64,000 bases of DNA from Aptenodytes patagonicus (GCF_965638725.1 NC_134950.1:135213636-135277635), one strand, 5' to 3'. Shown: positions 22,762 to 37,389, numbered from the stretch's first letter. The notes: a model not told the origin generated them from the letters alone. Numbers and translations are program-made.

Positions 22762-23890
22762 GTACGTAGTTCATACAGAAAAGAGCAAAATGCCTTCTTT
22801 TTTTTTTTAATTAAACTTCTCTGCATCTCTTTCATGGGAGACATTTTTACACAGAGAGCTCCTGTACTGTTCCAAACACTTGCAGACCATGAATTACGCA
22901 TCATGCATACAAAGAGTGAAAAGCTTCAGAGACAGTTTTCAGCCACCTCAGCAATGTATAAACAAGATCAGAAGCTAGCAGGCTGTCCTGTGACTGAAGT
23001 CCTTTAAGCGCTAACTAGCTCTCGTAGGACCTAGCCAAGTAGCTCTGGAGATAAAAAGAACAAGAAGAAGAAGCAATAATAGCTGCTGACCATACATTTG
23101 GGACAGAGGAAGGGGGGGCTGCATTCAGAAGCCCAGATTACACTCTGCAGCTCTTCAAAGAAATGGGTTTGGGCAGCAGTAGACCTTTGCTCCTCCTTAC
23201 CTCTCCACAAGTCCCGCCAACATACTGACAGGCTGGTGTCTCTATTTCCATGTCTTCAAGAAAACAGACGTCCTCTTTGTGGATGGTCTTTGCCTCCAAC
23301 CTTGCCTTCCCCAGTGTCATGATGGAGACTGGGCTGGTCCATAAAACAGAAGAGTGAATTTGTTCATGAATGATCACATTTCTACTATTCTACATCTTGG
23401 GTAAACACTAGTTCTCTTCCCAAAGGGATGTAGCCTGAAGTTTGATGGCAGATAAAAGTCATGAATAGTGTAGGAAAAAATAGTGGTGAACAAAGAAAGA
23501 TACAGCCTTTGTAGACACACAGTCTTACAGATGTGGCAAGGGAAACAATAAGTGGCAGTCCATTTTAAGGCAGTCTATAATTGTGACTATGAAAGAAAGC
23601 TTATGTTCTGTAACGTTCTGCCCAGGTATGGCTACCATGGAGAACCTGATTCCAAGTTATGTGAATTGAGTTCAGCTGAATTATGTACCTGTTGAGTCTT
23701 CCACTTGAGTAGTAATACTGTACTGAAGACATTTTTCCACCACATTTTTACTTTTATTAGCATTTACTAAACAGATAGTTGCGGGAGGGGAGGACAATGC
23801 GACAACTGTTATTTCAAACCTTTAAAATAGTCTTTTCCATCCAGCACACATATTTGGTTTATGCCTTACCTATTTCTTCTTATCCTTCAG
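22762..23890. other. Intronic DNA
   Basis: No recognised element. Ends in the acceptor ttatccttcag of the next exon. Confidence 0.55.
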
Positions 23891-24065
23891 TTTCCTAAGT
23901 TTGCTGAAGAAAAGGGTCAAATATACTATCCAAATCCACCAAAGACAGTCGCCCCCAACTCCACTTTTAAAGAGCTAGAACATAACCTCTCTCCAAGAAC
24001 AACCAATATGCTACAAAACACTGAAAGGGCTCTGGGGATCACAACATACAGTCGGGACTTCACAG
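23891..24065 (+). CDS. SPMIP4: SPMIP4-like exon with AT donor
   Basis: Opens directly on a codon and reads FPKFAEEKG, IYYPNPPKTVAPNS and ends YSRDFT plus one base, matching recalled human FPRGVEK, .FYPKPPKT.APN and YTHDFTG. The next exon at 24281 begins GA, which would complete the Gly codon, so the exon end at 24065 is well fixed by phase. At that point the sequence is cacag/ataagc where a donor should read gtaagc: the first G of the intron is A. If no cryptic donor is used, translation runs on for a few codons (DKHFLLN) to a stop. The coding part itself is intact. Confidence 0.68.
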
Positions 24066-24280
24066 ATAAGCATTTTTTGTTAAATTAGTTTACTTGGGGT
24101 CGCAATGAAAGACCACAAAGTGTTAGCCCCTAAATTTCTCAAAGAAATTAATTTTTTTGTCATTTAGTAACAAAGGCCAGAAAAACTATAAATTATCTGA
24201 GGTTTTTCAGGGGGACTGTGCATTAATTCAGATTTTTCTAACCAATAAAAATGTATGACAATAAATATGTCTCCATTAAG

Positions 24281-24372
24281 GAAGAGGTCCTATGAATTCC
24301 CTTATCCTGGATAACTATTACATAAAAGCAGCTGGCAGATTAACTGGAGAATTAGGTGAAGACATGGAACTA
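24281..24372 (+). CDS. SPMIP4: SPMIP4-like exon
   Basis: Begins after ccattaag with GA (completing Gly) and reads RGPMNSLILDNYY, then GRLTGELGEDMEL, to a consensus donor gtaagt at 24373. Recalled human sequence here is GPMD.LELDDY and ELTRKIG. The human segment continues about 14 residues further (ending FKPP), so either the bird exon is shorter or the true donor is later; the frame does continue open past 24373 through LMLPPQ. Ending at 24372 gives phase 0, which does not match the frame of RPLEG in the next exon. That is another inconsistency suggesting decay. Confidence 0.6.
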
Positions 24373-26461
24373 GTAAGTACTGCATTTACTAAGAGTCTTA
24401 TGCTTCCACCACAAGTAATACTGGCAAGAGTATTACCAGATTCAGCTAGCAGAATTAAGCCTTTCCTTTGATAATACTTAAGCGCAGGGCAAGGCTCACT
24501 CTAAAACAGAGGCAAAAGTTCAGTATACTAAATCAGTCCTGACACAGCTGGTTGACAGAACTTCTGTAATGGATTAATGACTTGTTCAGGGTTTGCAGGG
24601 GGGGAAGTTATTGTGATTATCTGCTCATTTTTTATCTTATCATTTAAAGTTGCCACCAACACGACAGCAATTCAAACGACCTTTTGCCTTGAGAAGTATG
24701 AGTAACAGTCTCCATAAAACGAGCTGGCAGCTCTCATGTGAATGGTGCACCACTGCAGAGACTGAAACATATTGGCTAGATGTTCAGCTGATGTTAATCA
24801 GGACAACCCCACTGGACTCATCAACTTACTGTCTTTACTGCACACTGTTTATTTGATAAGTGACTTATTACCATTGCAGACTATTGCCTCCTTACTAACT
24901 ATACCAGTTTAAGTTTGGCAGAGTTTCTACGATTCATCCTCCTCCATTTACATGAGTGATTTGCCTTTCTTCCTTAAGGGTGCATCAGTAACATTATCAT
25001 ATTCTATTTTAATGCAAAGATTTACTCTAAAGAATGTATAAAACTATATTGTAAAACTCCATGTTTATGGTCTTCAACAATTTTTATGTACTGTGTGGCC
25101 TGTATAAAAGTGAAAAGATACTATTTGTATTAAATTCTACTCATGCAAATGAAGCATAACATGGTATATATGCATAGCAAATCAAGTTGAGCTGCTTTTT
25201 GCTAATGCATCATTACCTGTAATGGCTTAAGCCATTCAGTGACACCTGCACATTGTCATGCAGAGTACATACACACATCTAATTTATTCTAACTGACTAA
25301 GCAATTCTGCAGGTAAACCAGAAGGAATGGATTCCTGCTCACCCTTCCACAGCACTGCTGGCTTTACAGCATTTGCGGGTTCAAACTGCACAGAAATACA
25401 AGAAGCAGGGCAACTAAGTAAGATGCTGTCATTTTCTTATAGTCCAAAAATGGCCCTGGATAAAAAGTCCCCAAAATGTCTTGCTTTCTTTCTATTGGAT
25501 TAAAAAAAAATCCAAGTAAGGAAATCCTTTTTGAAATGGCATTTACAAGTTTCTGATAATTGAATCCCTGTACCTGATATGGAAAACCTGTCTAGCTTTT
25601 TCTCCAGTGTGATGAAGAAACAAATGTTTCACTTCATGATGATGAACACTTTAAAGAACGCTTTCAACAGCTCGTCTCTGGAAATTAAAATCCAAATTAG
25701 CAGCTTACATTAATTCAAAACTGAACAGTTTTATTGCCCTCTGGCTTCCAAAGTGTGATTGGCAGAGGCCTACCCTGGGCCATGCTGATCTACCTGAAAA
25801 ACATTATTCCACTTAAAGCATATATACGTTAAATATCAAACACTTGGATTGTTCAGCACAGTAACTGTTGAAAAACATTCTCTGGCTATAGGACTCAAAT
25901 GTACTTATGTTTGAACAGTTCCTATAGAATGCGGCTTTGACTCTGCACCAGTATCTGAAGCCTCAACAGTACAAATGATTAATACAGGGTAACAGTATTC
26001 AAGCAGTGGGTCAAACTGTGGTTGAGAAAGCTAAAAAGCCACATGCCAGTGAGCATCCTCAGTCCCACTTGCAACAGTTCCTAAAAGAAGTTAAACCACA
26101 CTAATGCAGGTCACCGTTTATACTATCATGTTGCTTATGAGACCACAAATGGGAAGACAGATGCTTATAGAAGAAAGCAGAACAGAGCACAAGACATCTA
26201 TACCCATCTATATCTTATGCATTGGGGTGGAGCAGAATATTTTCTTTTCCAAAGCATAAAGACTGACTCTAAGCTCCCTATGAGGCAGGGCGGTAATGAA
26301 TGTTTGGGCTGCTTTCCTTTGCCTGGGAGACCCCTAACTGAGCCATTTCACTAGTCTCAGGCAATGATCTGCTAAAATAAGCAGTTCCTGCTAAAATAAG
26401 ACTTAGATGACAGTGTAAATCCTGTTACTTCCTCCATATAGAAAAAAACATTTCTGCCTAG
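24373..26461. other. Last intron, nothing recognised
   Basis: AT-rich intronic sequence. It ends with a pyrimidine run and catttctgcctag as acceptor. No transposon recognised. Confidence 0.55.
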
Positions 26462-27257
<796 letters not shown>

Positions 27258-27339
27258 CACATTCCTTGGTCCTTTAAAAATAGAGTAACAAATTAAAAGT
27301 ACTTCAGTACAAACTGTCTGTCCTTTCCTAGAGAACCAC

Positions 27340-27345
27340 AATAAA
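27340..27345 (+). terminator. Poly(A) signal AATAAA after SPMIP4-like exon
   Basis: Canonical AATAAA lies 82 bases after the stop codon, with an ATTAAA variant earlier near 27293. Position and strand fit the end of the SPMIP4-like transcript. Confidence 0.5.
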
Positions 27346-30156
27346 TTCAAATAGTAAAGAGAAGAGCAGCTAGGGTAGCTCAGGACATGTGCAGCCGTCT
27401 GAGAAGACTAGAAGAGCTTGTCTTGGTCTAGAGGCTGTGAAAACACGACTTTTCTTGAGAAACACATTAGTGGGATAAACATTGGTTACGGAAACAGCTG
27501 GTTTGTTAAAGGCCAAATGGATTCACAAATGAGCGTTACAGTCTGACTGGGAATAAACTTAGGCTGGGAATCACAAGATGATTTTTAATGGTCACAGCAG
27601 GGAGGTTCAGGAATAGCTCTTCAATAGATAAGGAGAGGATCAGAAAACAAGCTGCTTCAGAATGGACCTGGCCAGTTTATGAAAGGAGCTATGACATGGT
27701 TGCCAGCAACAGCTGGGGATCATAGTTACTGACCCAATAAGGCCCTTTGCAGGCCCTCACAAGCACCAAGCTTCCAGGTCAAAAGGACCCTCTGCTACTC
27801 TGCAGAGTCAAATGCCAATAATGTCAGCGCTACCATGCACACGCAGGGACAAACATGATGCTCATGAGCTGTGGAGTCTCTTTGTCTGTGCACAGCACAT
27901 TCCCAAAGCCTCCATGCTCTAAGGTTGACCGTGGCCTCTCCAAGCCTACATTCCTATGTCAGACCTATTGTGGCTTGTATTTCAGACTCTTCCCTTTCCT
28001 TTTTTACTCATTGTCTAAGACAGGAATGTTTAAGAGAACTGGAAAGGCCATAGAGACTGTATTTAAACTGCAGTGAAGACTGGTACAGGGAGAATGGGAT
28101 TTAGCAATCCCTGCAGGGCTTTGAAGGAGCTTTAGAATGAAGCAGGTGAGCTACAGAAAACATGTAATCTGTTATTAGGAGTTAGCTCTAGATGGCTGCA
28201 AGTGGTCAATATAGTAGCTAAGGATTAATAGCGGGCATTAACTTGTTGGTTATAAAAATAGTTAAGAGCAAGAGATAGGGACAGAACAGCTCTGCTGCTG
28301 TGTTGTGCTTACTGAGCTGTTTAGGATTCCTGAAAAATGTGAACAAAAACCAACCAAACAAAAAAGTACCCAAATGCAATATATTTAAACATCTTAAATC
28401 ATTTTTGTAAGCCTTTTGAAAATAAGAAAGCAGCAAAGGAAACTTTAGTGGAAAGCTATCTGATGGATTAGCAACTGGCTTTGCAAACAGAATGCAAAGA
28501 ATAAGCTTAAATTGCTATTTTCTGTGTGCTGACAGATTAATATTGCTGCTACCCAAAATTCAGGAACATAGCTAATATTGGTTCAATGAATATCTTAAGG
28601 AGCTGCAGCCAAGTGGGGATTAGAGAAGCGAAAACAGCACATAGGCATTCATTGTTTTTTTTTTAACTGCTTAATTAAATGAGGGATTATTCAGTTGTTT
28701 CCCAGAAAGGACCTGAAGAGGGAGCAAAATGCCATTGTATTTTTCATTGAGAGTTTTTTCATTGCAGTTTTCTAAGCTGTCCCATTAAGAGATCAGATAG
28801 ACTCCCCTCTCCCTTCAAGCAAATCGCCAGAGTTCAGGAGACTGCCAGGATCATACACTGAATATACGGCTCAAACAACCATGCTTCCAGCTAGTCATTA
28901 TCCACTGGATTTTCCTTTACAGGAAGAGATACTAGCAAAGAATCATGGCAGAAACATAAATCCCTGATTATTTTATTCATGTGTGAGGTCTTCAGGAGGC
29001 CAGTCAGGACACAGTGCCCCAGCACCGCACTATTTTCCGTGCAAGTATTCAGAGTATAGAGGGCTCAGTGGCTACCAAGAGGATATAAGGAAAATGATGC
29101 GACAGGAGTCAGAGATCTTACTTTCCATTAGGAGAGGATACTCACTTTCCATCCCATCTTTACACATCTCAGAAACAATCAGACTTTTGATTCTTAAAAC
29201 AGAGATGATTAATGCTTTTATTAAGACACAAGAAGACTACAGGAGACTATCTAGAGGATTTAGTACAAAAGCAACTGAGCAGCATAATAACAGATTAAAT
29301 TTAAAAGTGAAGTATGAAGAAACATACTGTTGAAGACAACTTAGCCACAAATGGTTTTTAAAAAAGTTGTTACCTCCTGGAGGAACAATTTCAAAATAAG
29401 TGCAGACTCCTGCGTTTTGCTCTGCCTCTAGCACCATTCAGGAGAGATTAATGTTAAGCTGCAGAGAAGACAGAATATTATGTTATTTCATAATCCTTGT
29501 GTATCTTGCATTTAGTTTTGTTCAGCACATTTCAAAAGTAACAAAAAGCAAAAAAGTCTGGAAAAGCGCAACAATTATTAAAAACAGGGGTTTAGTTACA
29601 CCCCAAGAAAGATATGTGAAAACTGAACTTGTTCTTTCTGGGGAAAAAAAAAAACAACAAAACAAAACCAAACAAAAAAAAACCCCACACAAACAAACAA
29701 AACCCCCCCAAAAAACCCAAACTATAAGCTACAACTTAGCAATGAGTACATAACACATTTACTACAGAAAAGTTTCATCAGTCATTTGTGTCATGTATCT
29801 GTAAGCCCCTGAATGAAAAAGCTCTGGGACTTTTTGTTTGGTCAAATTCATCAGACAAAAGAAGAAACTTAGAAAGTACACTCTAATTTACTTGTTTAGT
29901 TTTCTGCTTGGAATATGATGAAGGCAAAGAGCTTAATATAATTCTAAAAAAAGGCTTAAAGACATATCCTAGGAGCATAAGAAAAACATCTGCAATGCTA
30001 GTAGTTTGGATTAAGTGTCTCAGTGCTCAGAGACTTCATGCTTTAGGATAATAAGCTCATCCTGGGCAGTTTTTAGTGTCCACAAAACATCCAGCATTGA
30101 TCATTGTCAGAAACGGTGCTAAACCACTAGTCTGCTCTGATACAACACTTGACACG
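27346..30156. other. Intergenic DNA
   Basis: No coding or RNA gene recognised. There is a T tract near 28655. The A/C-rich low-complexity tract is listed on its own. Confidence 0.55.
29641..29722. repeat. A/C-rich low-complexity tract
   Basis: About 80 bases of poly-A, AAAC-type and short poly-C runs with no guanine after the opening GGGG. This could be a decayed simple repeat. The open frame through it is an artefact of composition. Confidence 0.85.
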
Positions 30157-30745
30157 TGTGGTGGGTTGACCTTGGCTGGACACCAGGTGCCCACCAAGCC
30201 GCTCTATCACTCCCCTCCTCAGCAGGACACGGCGGGGAGAAAGTAAGATGGAAAAAACCTCGTGGGTCAAGATAAAGACAGTTTAATAAAGCAAAAGCAA
30301 AGGCCACGCATGGAAGCAAAGGAAAACAAAAGATTTATTCTCTACTTCCCATCAGCAGGTGATGCCCAGCCACTTCCCGGGAAGTAGGGCTTCAGTACGC
30401 GTAGCGGTTGGTCCGGAAGACAAACGTCGTAATAATGAATGCCCCCCTCTCCTCCTCCTTTCTCTTAGCTTTTACTGCTGAGCAGACGTCGTATGACGTG
30501 GAATATCCCTTTGGTCAGTTTGGGTCAGCTGTCCTGGCTATGTCCCCTCCCAAGATCTTCCCTACCTCCAGCCTACTGGTGAGGGGGAAATGTTGAAGAG
30601 AGAGCCTTGATGCTGTGCAAGCACTGCCCAGCAGTAGCCAAAACACTGGTGTGTTATCAACACCTTTCTATCTACCAATACAAAGCACAGCACTATGAGG
30701 GCTGCTATGCGGAAAATTAACTCCATCTCAGCCAGACCCAATACA
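30157..30745 (-). mobile_element. Solo LTR, ERVL-like, second subtype
   Basis: Begins TGTGGTGGGTTGACC and ends CCCAATACA. It shares with the other LTRs the order of blocks: CACTCCCCTCC, GATAAAGACAGTTTAATAAA, TGGAATATCCCTTTGGTCAG, GTCAGCTGTCCTGGC and AAAATTAACTCC. It is more diverged from the 44-51 kb LTRs than the 17.4-kb copy. Flanks read acacg before and acaca after, a 5-bp target duplication with one change that is a typical CpG transition. No internal viral genes adjoin it. Confidence 0.82.
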
Positions 30746-33700
30746 ACACATTCCTAAAGTCATATGTAAAAACAAGCAATGAAGCTGGGATATTAAAACC
30801 TCATTCTAAAACTACCAGCCAGGTGACTACTTGGTTACAAGTCTTGAAAACTTGACACAACAGGCAGCAAAATTAGCATAAGATCTCTGCAGGGAGGAAT
30901 CCTACCTCTCCACTGACAGAAACATCCCATGGGTGCTAGAACCAGCAGCAGTGAATTCCTCTCAGTGAAGAAGATGGCCTGTAGATCTATGAATCATGAA
31001 TATGTCGTCTCATGACTTGGTCAGGCTTCACATTCAGCAGCTCCTCCTGCTGCTACACACAGAGCCCTCGTAGCTCTGCAGAGAAATGGGTATACACTTA
31101 AAAGCATTAAGCCTGCCATAGCACGCTAGTTTTATTTCTATGGGAGAACAGAGCTAAATTTGCCAGTTTATGGCCTTATTTCTACTTATGTTATAAATGG
31201 TTTCTCCTTTGAAAATCCTAAGGTAAGCAAAGCTTTTATTTTTTAAGACTCTCATCTGAATCTGGGGCCATGCTAGTGCTCTTATTTCATGAAAGGTCCT
31301 CCTGTCTGGCCTATAGCTTAAATACAAGAACTGTGTAGGCTTTAGTAGATTACATTAGATTAGCATATCATCATTACCTAAGGAGACCCAATCATACAAA
31401 TCTCCTTACAAAAGGAGTCTTAATTTGGAGCTTTTCTCAGGGCTAAGTTGATGCTTTGGAGACTAATTTGACAATATCTTCATTTAAGCTGCTGCAGAAG
31501 TACTTCTTACTCTACAGCTTGGATTATTCAGACGATAATGTCCCAACTGATCATGTAAATGAGAGGACAGTAATCTTTGGCTCCCACAGATACACAAAGC
31601 AAATGTATTATCAATGTAGGCAATTGTCATCCCCTCCAAACAGGATATGGCTGAAATTCTTCCAACTGTTTGATTCATTAGAAGGAAAAAACATTTTTTA
31701 AAAAATTGAAAATGTTGTAGCTTTGACCAATTACTTGCCACCTAAAAATAGAAATTGAGGCCAGTAGAAATTACTGTTCTTGTAGCATGGTTTTTTGTCA
31801 GATGGAATCAGGCTCTCAGACAATGCTCAAGGACATTTATTATACCTCTGTTATTTTAAGGTCTCCAGTAAACTGTGGCAGACTCCATAATAGCATGAGA
31901 CTAGCTTTAAAGTTAAAAACATAATGGACTTAATAAAAGGATACCCTTTTATTTGTCTTCCAATTCTTGTGCCCTTAAAGTTAATTTTAAAGTTCTTTTC
32001 CAAAAGCAACAAAATTATGTTTTTAAGAAAAGCTGAACTTCTGACAAATTGCTAGGTCCTGAATCTTTCAAATGTGAATGTCCTTGTTAGTTAACTTAAT
32101 TAACTTTGGCCTTGAGTCCAAAAATGTTCTTTTTTTAAATTACTATCTCGAATCATCTATCTTTTTAGCCTACTTTCACTATGGGAACTGGTTTATAAGG
32201 ATTCAGAATGAGTTTTCTGATAGTAAAACAGAAGTTGATGCAGTCCTATCCTAGGACAACTCTTGCATTTGGAAGTCCTTTCTTGCTATTCCATGCTTCA
32301 TTGCAAATTACCTGACTTTATGCATTTATGTTTTGTACTCACTACTCCTTTATACTCATCCAAACAAGATGCCCCTGTTGCATTACTTGCCTCAAGCCAT
32401 GAACTGATTACAGAGAAGTTGTATCCCACGCTTCTGTCTATCTTATACTGAGGTCCAAGGCCTCATTATACTCTTCTGTGAGTCTACAGATAACTAGACA
32501 TCTGTCAGTCTACAAGCAGCTACTAGAACAAATGCTTGAGCAGGGCAGTCCAGTATCTCAACACAGAAAAGACAGGCATTGAGTCAATGTTCTCAGCTGG
32601 AGGTCTGTGTCTGTTTCAAATTGACAAAGAGTGACTCTGGACCTTGGATCTTCTTAATCTACCCAGCTCCCCACAGGCTAGATGCTGGGAATGACAGAGA
32701 CCTCTACTTACACCAGTCTTGGGGACACTTCATCATAAAATAAATGGCTACCAAATAAGTCTCCATGCCTGTGACATAAATCCACAGCATCAAAGAATGG
32801 ACAAAGTACTTTGGTATTTTCCACACCTGTTAAACTCATCAGTAAATTTATCACTCAGTAAGTCATGGCATTATAATGGTTGTGCGATTGATTCAGCTAC
32901 GAAATATTTTGGCAATCTTCCAGCTGCCCTCTCTGCTTCACACTCTGGCTGGATTGGCTGGCGTCTCTCTACCTGTGTTATCTGTCATTTTTTTGATAGC
33001 TTACTGCAACGGTGAGCAGCATTGCCTCACCCTGCGCCTAACTGGAGTCTACAACATCCTGGCCAGGCAATTCTCAGCCTCTCTGTTCACCTAAAACATC
33101 TCATAGTAGAATATCCCTTATCTCCCCTAGTGCCAAGTAGTTGCATCCACAGGCCTACAAAACTCACTCTCCAAAATCACAGGAACAGCAGATATGGAAA
33201 GAACTCTAAGTTCTGCCTTCATCTGAAAAGATCAAATCCTTCAACTGCCACTCTGCACCCTGGGGTGCAGAAAATATTTCTATGTCCCACTCCCAAATAC
33301 TTTATCTTTATAACATAGGCATGTGACAATACAGCAGCAGTTCTTTTTAATTTGAGAATATCTTTTATCTTTTCAGTAATGGAAAATATGCATTGAATGC
33401 AATCCAGATATTCAAGTCAATATAACACTTGTCATTTTAAAAAAAATAAAAATCACAATGTTGTCTGAGACAACTGCACAAAGCATAAACATGCTGCCAC
33501 AAGAAATTACTATAAATAGATCTGTGAACAGGTTCCTATCTTCCATCCAAATGCCCTGTAAAAGACGTAAGAAACATAAGCCATAAGTATATTCCAAATG
33601 ACAGGACTTGCACCGTAACAGTGTTGAAAAGTAACCCACAAAGCATACGTTTGCCACCGCAGAATATTTTTGAAGGATCCTAGCGTCAAGAATTTTTGAA

Positions 33701-36700
33701 GCCCAGCCCAGAATCACTCTCTCATGTTGATAAACCAGGCTTTGAGAAAACTATGGAGAGATACACCTTTCTCCCGAACAATTTCAAAGGCAAAGGTAAA
33801 AAAAAAAAAAAAATCAGGTCTTCTGAACAGCTTCAGTACAATTCAGAAATCATAATGGTGCAAATTAGTCAGTACTGTTTCATGAAGTAAGGTTTATCAC
33901 TCAGGTCATAACTCAAGCTCTTTCTTAAAAACAGCTCACACCACCGTGACTGCAGCACAAATCACAGACTCACCAACACTGGCACAGTTAGCTGCAGGAG
34001 TGAGCAGCAGCTCAGGCTTGGCCCACTTCCACACAGTCAGAGGATGAAAAGAGGCAAAGGTACTGAAGCACCTAATCCCTGATGATTTCAACACAAGAAA
34101 TGGGTTCTAAGGTATTTGTCAAAGACCAAACAAGAAGTTTATCACAGAACTGAGGAAAAAAACCATGTTCTCCTGAGTTCCAGTCTACGCCCATAAGGCA
34201 ATCTTTCTTCTTTTATCTGCAGTGTACCTCTTAAAGAGAACTGGTTGGCTCTTTTGCCATGTTTCCTTTAGTACTGGACTTCACAGATTTGGTTTATTTT
34301 TCCTTCCTTTGGAACAGAATTACATAGCAATAATTCTGATTGCAAAATAACTATTGTTCCAGTGTATAATGGTCTGAGGTAGTAAAAAGACAAAGGTATT
34401 TCAGGTATAACCACAGCGAGTAATTGAAAGACTAAAATACAAACCTTCTAGGCAAACCACATCAAGGCAAACAGTCTAATGAATGTTAATACCTGTAGGA
34501 AAGTAATAGTGCATTGAAAACGCGCCCTGAGTCATTTTAGTTTACTCCAGCAATTGAAACCCACAAAGCCAGAAAAGCCCTGACTTTGTCTTCAGCATTG
34601 CCTCTGGAAGTCCCACAACATATTCTGTCCTTCAGAGGAAGTCATACAACGTGCGGGATTCACGCATAACATACACTACAGACGCTATATTTAGCAGAGA
34701 AGGATAAAATTTCACTATTAGTCTGTCCTACCACAGAATGTTTCAAAAAGTAAAACACTGGCCACCTTGAACAACCCCCGTTCCTGCACCTTCTACTTTA
34801 CCTACAGACCAGTTCTTACCACTGTGTTGCTCCAGACTCACACTTAGTAACGCCCAAATGGGCTGAAACAAATAAATCAAGTCTTCTCCATTTGAGATAC
34901 CTCTTCTTACTGGTGAAAACACATCTTCTAAACTAGTATATTTTTGTATTAGGCAGAACCTCTGCTTCCACTAACAATACAGTATGCAAACCCACAAATA
35001 CTCCGTTCATATCATTTACACCTTCATGAAAGGGTATTACATCATGACTGCTGGCAGTCACTCATACAGCAGACATCTGCGTGGTCAGGTCTAAGGCAGA
35101 GAAGACAACAGTTCATTTTACAGACTGATTTTTAGTATCCTAATCTTTAGCGCTGAAAACCTCACAGGTCCAGTATTTTCCCTGAGAACATTATTTCCTT
35201 ATTTCAAAAGTTTAACAAAAAATGATTCAACTGTCTTGAATTAAGGCGCAGTTTTCAAAAACAGCTTCCTGGAGAAAAATTAAAATAACGTTGCTACAAT
35301 GCCCCTCCACACGCATCAGAAGGATTAACCGTGAAGCTCAACATGCAATGCTCAGTGCGGAGCATACATATTTAGAAGGCAAAACCCAACAGAAATTGAG
35401 AGAGTTACAGATGCTTGAAGTCTGCATTCTGTGAAGGGAGAACCTTTGAATGGATGTCAGTGCGTGTCTGTCCACATCTAGTGCTTAAAGAAGCTTAAGA
35501 ATTTACACTACTGTAATTTCTTAAAGCCGCTTAAAAGGTACCTTCAGCTCCTTCCTCTTTTAAAGACAAGAGAGACCAGGGGTCTTATCATGAGTCTTGT
35601 GATATTGTTACATACATCTGGGTCCTGGAATCATGTCAGACACAGAAACCTTACTAAATAAAATTACAGTCCTTATAATCATGGTAAAAAGTCTAAAAAC
35701 CTGAGTGAAGTGCACCACGAAGGTTCAAAACCAAATGGCAAATAAAAGAAACAGAGAATGCCTTTAAACTAGTATCTTTCCGTTCAACCTCATAATTCTG
35801 GGAGTCTGACATGGTTTGAGATTTGCGTTGGGCAACAACAGGAGAAGTCAAGATGCCAATTTGAAGTGGTTCCACTGCATGTATATTACCTCACTCCCCA
35901 TTAAGTATATTAATTTAGCTGTATATCATAAGCAAATCAGTTTGATTGTGGTAAGTGTACTGTCAAGAAGATTACAGTGTTAATTGTTAAAGTTTAGGTG
36001 CGTATTAATATTTTGTATATACCTTGTGATGAAATGTTAGAAACTGCACAAATACGTCTCATACTCTAGACACCGTGATCATTGTAAAACGATGCGCTCT
36101 CTCCAAACTAGGAAGTGATAGTTTGCTGAATATTCTTATGAATTGTCTGCAAAATTCTGCCATGAGAGGAACCTTTGATGTATTTTTACCCTGTCCTCAT
36201 TCCCTCTTGCTCATGTTGGCACTTCAGATGAGCGCTGCTCCACGGTGCAATTACAGGAGCACACTTACACCAGGTCCAGCATAGCATAAAAGCACACGCA
36301 GAAAAAAAAGTTCCTCAAATGCCAGACAGTGGGAAATTCTCACAGTTTTAATGTCAATAGTTAAGGCAAACAGTTCACCTCTTGTGATCACTGGACATTA
36401 TTACACTAGGCTTTTTTAACAGCTCTTCTTCCTCCTTGCCAAGGAGGGCGAGATGGCAGCCCCGTCTGAAACTCATTATTTAAATTCTGTTTCTAAGTCC
36501 ACAATGTATGCACATCGACACATCCTCTTCAAGCACCACAACGCTGCCCAGCCTGCTGGGAAGCGTCTGGAGCATCTTCTTCCTTTCTTGTGGTGGTCCC
36601 TTCCGCAACACTCTCGTCTTCTTCGAAACCGTACGACTTTAGCATCCCACCGGAGGTGTGGGATCCAACCTGCTCCCCCTCCAGCTCCACGTGGCGGCAC

Positions 36701-36829
36701 ACCGGCCAGCGCTCCTGGCCAGCCCTTCTCAACCTCGGAGGGGTTTAGCCTCACTTTTGCTACCTGCGACGCTTCCCGATTCTCCAGGCTCCCTTGAAGA
36801 CGTTTTTAAAACTCAACGACGCGTACGGC
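30746..36829. other. Intergenic DNA upstream of CYCS
   Basis: No gene, transposon or RNA recognised. There is a poly-A run near 33799-33814. GC content rises from about 36.4 kb towards the CpG island. Short open frames on both strands are unsupported. Confidence 0.55.
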
Positions 36830-37117
36830 GGGGGGCAGGCACTCTGCTCAGGTTCACCTCACGAGAAGCCCCGGCCGCCTCACGGCTCCTTTCCTCACCC
36901 CTGGAAGGTGCCAGAAAGCGCCGGCGGCAACGGCCGCCGCAGCGCCGGCGGCGGCGGGGGGGGGGAGGGCTGCCGGTCACCTCCCGGTCACGTCACGGTC
37001 ACGGCCCAGGCCCAGGCCCAGGCCCCGCCCACCGCGCCGCCACGCGGCCGCCCGAACTGCCCGCCGAGGTCGCAGCCCGCTCGGGGCGCCGCGGGACCCT
37101 TGCTTCGCCTTCCGCTG

Positions 37118-37129
37118 TGCGCATGCGCT
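37118..37129 (+). promoter_or_regulatory. CYCS: NRF-1-like site
   Basis: TGCGCATGCGCT matches the palindromic NRF-1 consensus YGCGCAYGCGCR at 11 of 12 positions. NRF-1 is the established activator of mammalian somatic cytochrome c. The site lies about 270 bases upstream of the proposed transcription start. Assignment is by motif only. Confidence 0.65.
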
Positions 37130-37256
37130 CGGAACCCGCCCCCGCGAGCCCCGTCGTTCTTTACGTACCAGAGTTACGTCTGACGCCATTCCGCAGGGAG
37201 GGGGAGGAAGCCCGGGGCCCGCCGGTCGCAACCTACCCCGCTAGCCTCCAGCGCCG

Positions 37257-37262
37257 TGACGT
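37257..37262 (+). promoter_or_regulatory. CYCS: CRE half-site TGACGT
   Basis: TGACGT within CCGTGACGTTCC, between the NRF-1-like site and the CCAAT boxes. CREB/ATF sites are known in the mammalian CYCS promoter. A hexamer in a GC-rich island has limited weight on its own. Confidence 0.4.
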
Positions 37263-37287
37263 TCCCCTTGGCGGACAGGCGCCGTAA

Positions 37288-37320
37288 CCAATCAGAGGTC
37301 TAGGACCGGCACTTGATTGG
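37288..37320. promoter_or_regulatory. CYCS: Pair of opposed CCAAT boxes
   Basis: CCAAT at 37288-37292 (AACCAATCAG) on the + strand and its complement ATTGG at 37316-37320 (TTGATTGG), 23 bases apart. Both have good NF-Y flanks, and they sit 70-100 bases upstream of the proposed start of transcription, the usual NF-Y distance. Confidence 0.6.
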
Positions 37321-37389
37321 TTGTCACGTCGGGAGGGGCGGGCCGAGCGCCGGCGTAGCTTGGTTGCGGCAACACCGGCTTACATAGGG

